In this document: piece after piece, positions 1 to 7,151 of the stretch
Layout of the letters: each line of letters starts with the position of its first letter
Numbering within the stretch: position 1 is the first letter of the stretch
Origin: an uncultured Roseburia sp.
Lineage (GTDB): Bacteria > Bacillota > Clostridia > Lachnospirales > Lachnospiraceae
Length of the DNA: 57,145 nt
Direction: 5' to 3'
Assembly: GCA_910587865.1 (NCBI GenBank)
Contig: CAJUNX010000015.1
Span: forward strand, 20,996-78,140
Position numbers and translations under genes: made by a program
The notes under the pieces: model-generated
Told to the model about the DNA's origin: nothing
Database searches by the model: none
What the model saw: the letters and a program-made list of their open reading frames with translations, nothing else

Positions 1-180
1 CGGCACATCCGTTCCTCTGGCTGTCAGCTTCCGTCCCTCCGGCACATCCGTTCCTCTGGCTGTCAGCTTCCGTCCCTCCGGCACATCCGTTCCTTTGGCT
101 GTCAGCTTCCGTCCCTCCGGCACATCCGTTCCTTTGGCTGTCAGCTTCCGTCCCTCCGGCACATCCATTCCTCCGGCAGC
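1..180. repeat. 39-bp tandem repeat, four full copies plus a partial
   Basis: Units begin at 1, 40, 79, 118 and 157 (the last diverges) and differ by one or two bases. The array probably continues left of the window. On the minus strand one unit is 13 codons containing a stop. The VWA gene ends at 141 inside the array, so the copies from 1 to 140 repeat its last codons and stop after the gene. Confidence 0.95.
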
Positions 181-1472
181 AGACGAAGACGCATCGCCCA
201 GGGCGGCACTGCCGCCTCGTCATATTCCTCCAGAAATAAAAACGCTGTTTTATACTCCGGCCGGCGCTTTGGATAAATCCCCTTCCCGTCCGTAAAATAC
301 AGCAGTCCGGCCAGATTTCTGATCTGCCCCTGCTCCATCAGTCCGTCCACATAAGAAAATGCCGGCCGAAAATCCGTGCCTCCTCCTCCGCAGAGCCGAA
401 ACGCTTCAAAAAACCGGTCCAGCTCCCGTCTGCCCCGAATCCTTGTATCGCTGCGCACCTGATTGTCGCACTGCAGTATCCGGATCACGGAGCTCTCCGA
501 AAAACTGCCGCTCTGTGTCAGAATATCCGCCGTCTCCTTCAGGAACCCGCTGACAAGCGCTCCGCTGGTCGAGTCACTCGTGTCGATGACGATCACAAAC
601 TCCCGGATGCGGTGCACCTCGCGGCTCTCAAGCGGCTCAATCAGCGGCAGATTCCGATACAGCAGAAGGCCGTAATAATAGTAATTCAGATCAAATTCGT
701 CCATATCGCAGTGCAGCTCTTCCTGCAGTACGGCAAATTTCCGCAGAAAATCCCGATAGCTTCGTCTGCTTTTCTGTACGGAGAGATTTTCCAAAAGCTG
801 CGCTTCCCCTTCGTCCGGATCCCTGCCTCTCTCTTCCTGGAGCAGTCTGGTCTGTCTCGCGATATGCTCCCACTTTTTCTGCGCCTCCCCGGGCCCCTGC
901 ATGGCGGATCCGTCCTTTTGCTGCGGCCAGTATCTGTGATCATCCGTGTAAAATTCCTGCTGCAGGGAAAGGAGAATGCCGGCTCCTCCCTCCTCCCCGG
1001 TGATGTCCTCAAGCATCCGGTAAATCACCGCCGCGGACACCCCCGTTTTCTGCGCTTTCAGACGCTCATACATCTGCCGTCGCTGCCAGCTTAAGATCCG
1101 CTTTGTACAGGGTTTTCCCAGTCCGTCAATCACGTATTCCACCGCGATGTCACAGGCGGTATTCCACAACTGCCGGTCTCTGTTTCCGCCGATCCACAGA
1201 TGCGAAAAGATGCAGTGCAGCACCGCGTGCAGGTATGCCCGGCTTAAAAACTGCTCATTCTGCCGGAAAACACGCAGCATCTGTTCCGTGGAAAAACAGA
1301 TTCTCTTCCCGTCCGTCGCAAAGGTTCGCACCGCTCCGTCCGCCTGCGGTGTCAGCGCAAAAAGCGCAATGCCGAAAAACCTCAGCTCCACATACAGCCC
1401 GTCCCGGATCCAGTTCAGAATCCTGCCTGACATCTCTTCTTCCCATTCTCCCTGTGTCTGTATGTGCGCCAT
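141..1472 (-). CDS. VWA-like protein with putative metallopeptidase domain (DUF2201-type)
   Basis: This predicted cytosolic protein of 443 aa has an N-terminal putative metallopeptidase-like domain and a C-terminal von Willebrand A domain. The VWA part shows a MIDAS pattern: DTSDS near residue 297, GGGGTDF near 362 and YFTDG near 392, which in this family binds a divalent metal. In the N-terminal part the usual HExxH reads HAVLH near residue 82, so the catalytic Glu is replaced by Ala. Family members often accompany MoxR-type ATPases, but none is visible here. I chose the ATG at 1472 because AAAGGA lies six bases upstream; an ATG at 1499 is also open but lies in a tandem repeat. The C-terminus is encoded inside the 39-bp repeat array. 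Confidence 0.8.
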   Translation of the reverse strand: MAHIQTQGEWEEEMSGRILNWIRDGLYVELRFFGIALFALTPQADGAVRTFATDGKRICFSTEQMLRVFRQNEQFLSRAYLHAVLHCIFSHLWIGGNRDRQLWNTACDIAVEYVIDGLGKPCTKRILSWQRRQMYERLKAQKTGVSAAVIYRMLEDITGEEGGAGILLSLQQEFYTDDHRYWPQQKDGSAMQGPGEAQKKWEHIARQTRLLQEERGRDPDEGEAQLLENLSVQKSRRSYRDFLRKFAVLQEELHCDMDEFDLNYYYYGLLLYRNLPLIEPLESREVHRIREFVIVIDTSDSTSGALVSGFLKETADILTQSGSFSESSVIRILQCDNQVRSDTRIRGRRELDRFFEAFRLCGGGGTDFRPAFSYVDGLMEQGQIRNLAGLLYFTDGKGIYPKRRPEYKTAFLFLEEYDEAAVPPWAMRLRLLPEEWMCRRDGS

Positions 1473-1486
1473 CCTCCGTCCTTTCT

Positions 1487-1690
1487 GTCTCACAGTCACT
1501 GTCGTTTTCTACCGGCCGGCCCGCGGTCAGTGCCTCTCTCTGTCACTGTCTCTCTGAACCGGTTGTCTCACAGTCACTGTCGTTTTCTACCGGCCGGCCC
1601 GCGGTCAGTGCCTCTCTCTGTCACTGTCTCTCTGAACCGGTTGTCTCACGGTCACTGTCGTTTTCTACCGGCTCTCCCGCGGTCAGTCCT
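1487..1690. repeat. 78-bp tandem repeat, about 2.6 copies
   Basis: Copies start at 1487, 1565 and 1643; the first two are nearly identical and the third is degenerate. The array fills the gap between the end of the large surface protein gene (1715) and the start of the VWA gene. Its period is exactly twice that of the 39-bp array at the other end of the VWA gene, although the unit sequences differ. Confidence 0.92.
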
Positions 1691-1714
1691 TCTCTAACCC
1701 CGGCCCTCCCGCGG

Positions 1715-4700
1715 TCAGCGCCTCTTTGTCTTCCTGCGGGCCGGCGTATCCCTGCCCGTTTTTCTGGCCGGCCTCTCTCTGCCCGCATTCTTTATCGACA
1801 TCTCCTGATCCCTGGACGACGCAAACAGTGAAATGCTAAGCAGGATCCCGCACATGCCAAGGATCACCGTGATCCAGATAAGCACGGATCTGCCGCTGTG
1901 CTCTCCTGCAGCCGCGCCGTCCGCCGTTCCTCCGTCCGCGGCGGCATCCGGCGCCGTCTCCCCGAAAGCTGCAGCCGCCACCGTCACGGTGCACGCATCA
2001 CTCCTGATCTGTTTTGCTCCCACGCCCTCCGCGCTCGACGTGACCTCCAGCAGATAGGAACCGGCATCCGCTTCGGTAACCGACGCGATCGAAAGCGTCT
2101 TCTGTGTCTGCTCCGAAAGCCTCACCCCGTCTTTGTACCACTGATAGGTATCGGTTCCGCCGGACGCACCGACCTGCGGGTCGATGATCAGCGTTTGTCC
2201 GGATATCACTTCAATCTCGGACGCCTGCAGAAGAATCGACACCGGCAGAAGCGCCGTCAGACCCGACTGCTGTGTTCCCGCGCCCGCTGTCGCAGACGTA
2301 TCCTTCTTCGCCCCCGGACTTCCCTCGCCCACCTTCTTTGCAATCGTAGTCCCGGAGGAAGAGAGCTTCTTCGACACATTGCTCTGATTTTTCGAAGTCT
2401 GATTCTGTGCCGGATCCCCCGTGATAACAGCTCCCGCCACCGGCGTCTGAACCGTTCCTGTCACCGGTGTCTGAACCGTCCCCGTCACCGGCGGCGGCGT
2501 GCTTCCCCCCGGCTGTTCTGCTACCGCCGGCGGTGTCTGTGCATTTCCTCCGGCATCCGTGTTCCCTTCGGTCTGTCCTCCCGTCGGGGTATCTCCCTGC
2601 GTTTCCTCGGTCTGCCCTCCTGTCGGGGTATCTCCCTGCGTTTCCCCTGTCTGTCCTCCCGTCGGGGTATCTCCCTGCGTTCCGTCTTCCGCCGGAGGAT
2701 TCTGCTCCGGTGCCGGCGGATAGTTCACCGTCGCTTTTCCGCTGATCACGGGAACGACAGCCGTCTCTCCTCTGTCCTTCTCTTTTTCCAGCACGGTCTC
2801 CGCGACAAATTTGGCCTCGAGCACGTTCGCCCCTTCCGCCAGATCTTCGTAGCGGATCTGAAGAGACATCGTCTTCTGATCGGTGACGGACCGGCTCTCT
2901 CCGGCCATGTCGATCTGCTCGATGACATACCCGTCCTTTGCCTCCACCGTCACGGTCTTCTCCTCTCCCTCCGCTAACGTGAGGACCGGATCACCGGCGA
3001 TTGATCCGCCCGCCGTGGAAGACAAAATCACACTCCGCTCATACGGACGCTTCGTCCCGTCATCTTTTACGGCGACAATTGCAAACGGGCTGAATGATTT
3101 GCAGGTTAAAACAAGTCCGTACTTCGTGACGACACAGTCAATCTCCTCCACCTCAGTCATCCCGCCGTTTTTTGTGATAAAATGATACGCCTTGTATGTC
3201 ACGCCCGCATCTTCCGGCCCGTACCCCTCCGGGAATCCCACCGAGAGCCGCACGCCTCCTCCGGAAGCCATAACTTTTTTATTACAGTATAACAGTTCTA
3301 TATTATAAGTCTCACTTTTTAAAATCTCCTGATCCTTATATTTATCCCCGATCATATTCTCCATCTGGGCGGACTGTGATTCTCCGGGCTTTGTCGCAAC
3401 CAGTGCGATCCGCTGCTCAACCAGATCTTTTACCGGCTGTCCGTCTTCCGTCACCCAGCCCGCCGCCGAGAGATCCGATCCCGCAATCACTGTGGGCCTG
3501 CCAAACATATTCCAGTAATACCCTTGTGAGCGGTACGCACAGATCGCGCTTTTCATCTTCACAAAATAAGTAAACGGCGCGGGTTCCCTGAGCGTCTTTT
3601 CGCCGATCATACCGGTCAGCTGAAAATCATAGGTGATATAATTATCCGCAAACATGTTGCTCGGGGTAAAATCAAAGCTCACCGTATCCCCGCTCCAGCT
3701 GAAATTCTCAATCTTACTGTTTTTCACTGCCGAGGTGTTATTCGCAACATACAGCGTAATTCCCGGATCCGCCAGCCCGCTTTCCTTCAGCGGTTCCGAA
3801 AATGTTGCATCGATGTGATACTTCTGTCCCGCATACATCCTCGCGTTATAAACCGGCGAGCGTTTTATCGCGGCCGGAGCCGGCACGTAATTGCCGTTTT
3901 TATTTTCCACTTTTCCGGAAAGGGCGATAAACATCAGCGGATCACCGTGGAAAATCCAGTTTTTCATATTTTCCATCGTGTCATACAAACTTCCCGCCGG
4001 TGCGAGCTCCGTCACCGCAAACTCCACAAACTGACTGCTTGAGAGCGGAAGTACGATACAGTCGTCAAACTCCGGCACCGCAAACGGCTTTGGATCCATA
4101 TAAGTCCAGTCACTGACCTCATATTCCGTCATGCCGGGATAGCGCGTATATGTTCTCCCCACGATATATTTTCCCTGTTCCGCTGCTTTATGGTAGCCCA
4201 TTCCGTTGTAGGAAACACGAAAGATCCCCGTCTCGACCTCAAATTCATTTCCGTCCCGGTATTCCACCACAAGTCCGTTATCGCTCGAGAGCACTTTATA
4301 TTCTCCTCCGCTCCCGGAAAGCTGCGGATATGTAAACTCAAAACCGGCCGGCGACATGATCCCGCCCGGATTGTGATGAATCCCGAGAATCTGATCCCCC
4401 GCCAGAAGATACCGGTCCGAAACGCCGCTCTCCCGATCGTCCATGGTGGCATCCACCCCGTACCATTCCCCGCTGATCTGCACATAATTCCACATGTGAA
4501 GCTCCGACTGATGTTCCGATATCTGGTACATCCCCTGCACGAGCACACACGGAATCCCCAGCCGGTCAAGCACGCATTTTACGGCTCTCGCATATCCCTC
4601 GCACAGACTCTCGCCCTTCACCAGCGCACCGTATACCGTTGCGATATGTCCTGCATTTCCCGGTGTACAGTCGTCCTCCAACCGGTATACCGTTCCCTGC

Positions 4701-5302
4701 GTCACCTGGTCATGCACATATTTTACCACCATCTCCTCGCGGCTTTTTCCGTCCGATGCCGACACGGATGCCGCAGCGTCCGTCAATTTTTTTAGCTTTT
4801 CTTCAAATTCGGCCACCGCAGCCTTCACATCCGTCTCGCTCTCAAATCCTTCGAGGAAATAGTCTTCCGCCCGTCCGGTTCCCAGGTACGCCTGATAACC
4901 GCCCGAAGCCGTCGTCGTCACCCGCAGGGAGAGACTGGAAAAATCGACATAAAACACCTCCGGGTAATCCGCGTAAAAAGCGTCCCGCGCCGCGCCGAGC
5001 GACAGCAAAAGCTCCTGCGACCCGTCCGCATAGGCCGCAAGCTGCTCCTGCGTCACATACCCGCCGGCCACAAGATCCAGACTCTCCACTCCCGTCTGAA
5101 AGGTCCCGTCCTCATACATCTGATACATCGCATCGTAAAACTGCTTCGCCTCCGCGCCGAGCTGCTTTCCGAAATACAGATAATGCTGCCCGTCCTCCTT
5201 CGCCGCGTATGTCTTCTCCGCCGGCCATACAAACGCCGGCATTACGGCCAGAAGCAGTGCAAGAACCGCCGCTGTCAGCCTCTTTTCCATTCGTCTTTTC
5301 AT
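1715..5302 (-). CDS. Membrane-anchored transglutaminase-like surface protein with Ig-like domain
   Basis: A 1195-aa exported protein. It begins with a basic signal peptide (MKRRMEKRL plus a hydrophobic stretch). A transglutaminase/protease-like core follows with the expected Cys-His-Asp order: C234 in GESLCEGYARA, H269 in ELHMWNY and D284 in YGVDAT. A long middle region is followed by a Pro/Thr/Gly-rich linker with three 13-residue repeats built on GDTPTGGQT. An Ig-like domain (YQWYKDG, DAGSYLLEV) precedes a C-terminal transmembrane helix and a very basic tail. The ATG at 5302 has GAGG upstream; an earlier in-frame ATG lacks a site. Substrate is unknown; a role in cell-wall or surface protein processing is inference. 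Confidence 0.85.
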   Translation of the reverse strand: MKRRMEKRLTAAVLALLLAVMPAFVWPAEKTYAAKEDGQHYLYFGKQLGAEAKQFYDAMYQMYEDGTFQTGVESLDLVAGGYVTQEQLAAYADGSQELLLSLGAARDAFYADYPEVFYVDFSSLSLRVTTTASGGYQAYLGTGRAEDYFLEGFESETDVKAAVAEFEEKLKKLTDAAASVSASDGKSREEMVVKYVHDQVTQGTVYRLEDDCTPGNAGHIATVYGALVKGESLCEGYARAVKCVLDRLGIPCVLVQGMYQISEHQSELHMWNYVQISGEWYGVDATMDDRESGVSDRYLLAGDQILGIHHNPGGIMSPAGFEFTYPQLSGSGGEYKVLSSDNGLVVEYRDGNEFEVETGIFRVSYNGMGYHKAAEQGKYIVGRTYTRYPGMTEYEVSDWTYMDPKPFAVPEFDDCIVLPLSSSQFVEFAVTELAPAGSLYDTMENMKNWIFHGDPLMFIALSGKVENKNGNYVPAPAAIKRSPVYNARMYAGQKYHIDATFSEPLKESGLADPGITLYVANNTSAVKNSKIENFSWSGDTVSFDFTPSNMFADNYITYDFQLTGMIGEKTLREPAPFTYFVKMKSAICAYRSQGYYWNMFGRPTVIAGSDLSAAGWVTEDGQPVKDLVEQRIALVATKPGESQSAQMENMIGDKYKDQEILKSETYNIELLYCNKKVMASGGGVRLSVGFPEGYGPEDAGVTYKAYHFITKNGGMTEVEEIDCVVTKYGLVLTCKSFSPFAIVAVKDDGTKRPYERSVILSSTAGGSIAGDPVLTLAEGEEKTVTVEAKDGYVIEQIDMAGESRSVTDQKTMSLQIRYEDLAEGANVLEAKFVAETVLEKEKDRGETAVVPVISGKATVNYPPAPEQNPPAEDGTQGDTPTGGQTGETQGDTPTGGQTEETQGDTPTGGQTEGNTDAGGNAQTPPAVAEQPGGSTPPPVTGTVQTPVTGTVQTPVAGAVITGDPAQNQTSKNQSNVSKKLSSSGTTIAKKVGEGSPGAKKDTSATAGAGTQQSGLTALLPVSILLQASEIEVISGQTLIIDPQVGASGGTDTYQWYKDGVRLSEQTQKTLSIASVTEADAGSYLLEVTSSAEGVGAKQIRSDACTVTVAAAAFGETAPDAAADGGTADGAAAGEHSGRSVLIWITVILGMCGILLSISLFASSRDQEMSIKNAGRERPARKTGRDTPARRKTKRR
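2572..2682. repeat. 39-bp in-frame tandem repeat within the surface protein linker
   Basis: Three copies starting at 2572, 2611 and 2650 encode 13-residue repeats based on GDTPTGGQT. A smaller 24-bp repetition (TGTVQTPV-type) lies just to the left, near 2440-2490. Confidence 0.93.
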
Positions 5303-5345
5303 AACGTTTCCGCCTCTTTTCCATCGTATCTTTCTGTCTACTGCG

Positions 5346-5375
5346 ATAGTACCATACAAAAAGATTCCACGTCAA
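5346..5375 (-). promoter_or_regulatory. Putative sigma-A promoter for the transglutaminase-like gene
   Basis: Minus-strand -35 TTGACG (5370-5375), an 18-bp spacer and -10 TACTAT (5346-5351). The -35 is strong, the -10 weaker. The start codon is about 45 bases downstream. Confidence 0.5.
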
Positions 5376-5436
5376 GTACTCCGGCCCCGCCATTGCGTTT
5401 CTTTGCAGGCACGCGGATACCCCTGCTCAGAAAGTA

Positions 5437-5465
5437 TTGAACTGCCGGACATAATCTGCTATAAT
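5437..5465 (+). promoter_or_regulatory. Sigma-A promoter for the PurF-like gene
   Basis: -35 TTGAAC (5437-5442), a 17-bp spacer and a perfect -10 TATAAT (5460-5465). It lies about 90 bases before the chosen ATG at 5554 and diverges from the promoter at 5346-5375. Confidence 0.7.
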
Positions 5466-5553
5466 CCTCTCGTATTTATCACAGCAGACCTTGTATTTAC
5501 AGATGACGCTTTACGCGGATCTGTGGATGCGCTTTAACAGAAACGAGGTATTT

Positions 5554-6960
5554 ATGGGAGGATATTTTGGCGTCGCATCAAAAAGCGACTGTGTGTTTGA
5601 TCTGTTTTACGGTGTCGACTATCACTCGCATCTGGGTACGCGCCGCGCGGGACTGGCGGTCTACAGCGAGGAGAACGGATTTGACAAAGCGATACACAAC
5701 ATCGAGAATTCCCCGTTCCGCACGAAGTTTTCCTCGGAGGCAAATACGATGCACGGCACGCTCGGCATCGGCTGCATCTCCGATTTTGAGTCGCAGCCTG
5801 TTCTGGTGCGTTCTCATCACGGCACCTTCGCGATCACGGCAATCGGCAAAATCAATAATATAGAAGAAATCGCAGCGCGTATCATCGGCGATCACGTCCA
5901 TTTCTTCGAGATGAGAAACGGTGAGATCAACCCGACCGAACTTGTCGCCGCGATCATCAGTCAGAAGGAGAATTTTATTGACGGGATCCGCTACGCGCAG
6001 GAGCTGATCGACGGCTCCATGAGCATGCTGATCCTGACCCCGAAGGGAATCTACGCGGCCAGAGACCGTATGGGCAGAACCCCTGTCGTGGTCGGAAAAA
6101 AGGAGGATGGCTACTGCGCCAGCTTTGAAAGTTTTGCCTACCTCAATCTCGGCTATACCGACTACAAAGAGCTTGGGCCCGGCGAGATCGCCGTTCTGAC
6201 CGCTGACAGTATGACGACGCTTGTCGCTCCCGGAAATGAGATGAAGATCTGCGCGTTTTTATGGATCTACTACGGGTATCCGTCTTCTTCCTACGAGGGG
6301 GCAAATGTCGAGGAGGTCCGCTACCGCTGCGGGGAGCTTCTGGCAAAACGCGACCACGCTGCGCCGGATATCGTGGCCGGCGTTCCGGATTCCGGCACCG
6401 CCCATGCGATCGGCTATGCGAACGAATCCGGTTTTCCGTTTTCCCGGCCGTTTATCAAATATACGCCGACCTGGCCGCGCTCTTTTATGCCGACCCATCA
6501 GAGCAAACGCGACCTGATCGCAAAGATGAAGCTGATCCCGGTGCACGACCTAATCGACGGCAAGAGTCTGCTCTTAATCGACGACTCTCTCGTGCGCGGA
6601 ACGCAGCTGCGCGAGACGACGGAGTTTCTCTATCAGAGCGGTGCAAAAGAAGTCCATATCCGCCTGGGATGCCCGCCGCTGCTTTTCGGCTGTAAATACT
6701 TAAACTTCTCCCGCTCCTCATCGGAGATGGAGCTGATCACACGACGGATCATAAAGGAGCTCGAGGGCGCGGAGCCCGACGAGGACACGCTGCGCGAGTA
6801 CGCGGACCCGGACGGCGAAAAGTATCACGCGATGATTGCACGGCTTGAGGAACAGCAGCATTTTACCTCGCTGCGCTACCACCGTCTCGACGATATGATC
6901 GAGGCGATCGGCATCGATCCGTCAAAGCTGTGCACCTACTGCTGGAGCGGACGGGAGTAG
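5554..6960 (+). CDS. PurF-like phosphoribosyltransferase lacking the N-terminal cysteine
   Basis: A 468-aa homologue of amidophosphoribosyltransferase, which in purine synthesis transfers glutamine-derived ammonia to PRPP. The C-terminal half keeps the PRPP-binding loop LLLIDDSLVRGTQ. It also keeps cysteines at the positions expected for the PurF iron-sulfur cluster (KICAFLW, LLFGCKYL and CTYC near the end). The N-terminal glutamine-amidotransferase fold is present (YHSHLGTRRAGLAVY), but the protein starts MGGYFGV where PurF has MCGIFG-type Cys2. The nucleophile needed for glutaminase activity is therefore absent. The ATG at 5554 is preceded by GAGG; upstream codons from 5491 are open but start in the promoter region. 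An ammonia-dependent or regulatory role is possible; canonical PurF function is doubtful. Confidence 0.85.
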   Translation: MGGYFGVASKSDCVFDLFYGVDYHSHLGTRRAGLAVYSEENGFDKAIHNIENSPFRTKFSSEANTMHGTLGIGCISDFESQPVLVRSHHGTFAITAIGKINNIEEIAARIIGDHVHFFEMRNGEINPTELVAAIISQKENFIDGIRYAQELIDGSMSMLILTPKGIYAARDRMGRTPVVVGKKEDGYCASFESFAYLNLGYTDYKELGPGEIAVLTADSMTTLVAPGNEMKICAFLWIYYGYPSSSYEGANVEEVRYRCGELLAKRDHAAPDIVAGVPDSGTAHAIGYANESGFPFSRPFIKYTPTWPRSFMPTHQSKRDLIAKMKLIPVHDLIDGKSLLLIDDSLVRGTQLRETTEFLYQSGAKEVHIRLGCPPLLFGCKYLNFSRSSSEMELITRRIIKELEGAEPDEDTLREYADPDGEKYHAMIARLEEQQHFTSLRYHRLDDMIEAIGIDPSKLCTYCWSGRE

Positions 6961-7069
6961 GATGCCGCCGTTCCGTTTCGCGGTCAGACCGGGCGCCGGC
7001 GTTCCCGCCTCATAGACGGATGCCGGGACGGAAACCGGCGTTCCAACCCGAATAAATGATTTCAGACAT

Positions 7070-7138
7070 AAGGGGCTGCTGCAAAATCCGGTGATTCCAC
7101 ATATATTGTGTGTATACACCATTTTGCAGCAGCCCCTT
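7070..7138. terminator. Long hairpin, probable bidirectional terminator
   Basis: A perfect 18-bp inverted repeat (7070-7087 and 7121-7138) with a 33-base loop lies between the convergent ends of the PurF-like gene and the redox fusion. The stem bases AAGGGGCTGC resemble the terminator at 55.1 kb. There is no long T run, so it may act as a processing or stabilising structure. Confidence 0.7.
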
Positions 7139-7151
7139 CAAATCTCAGATA

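Noticed and set aside
1..180. CRISPR-like array
   Set aside because: Units abut directly with no unique spacers between them and no cas genes are present; it is a plain tandem repeat.
1103..1831. Plus-strand ORFs over the 78-bp repeats and gene starts
   Set aside because: They are antisense to the VWA and transglutaminase genes, have no ribosome site, and their Ser/Arg-rich content is an artefact of GC-rich reverse frames.
5491..5553. N-terminal extension of the PurF-like protein
   Set aside because: Those codons begin 25 bases after the -10 box without a ribosome site, whereas the ATG at 5554 has GAGG; the extension does not supply the missing Cys either.
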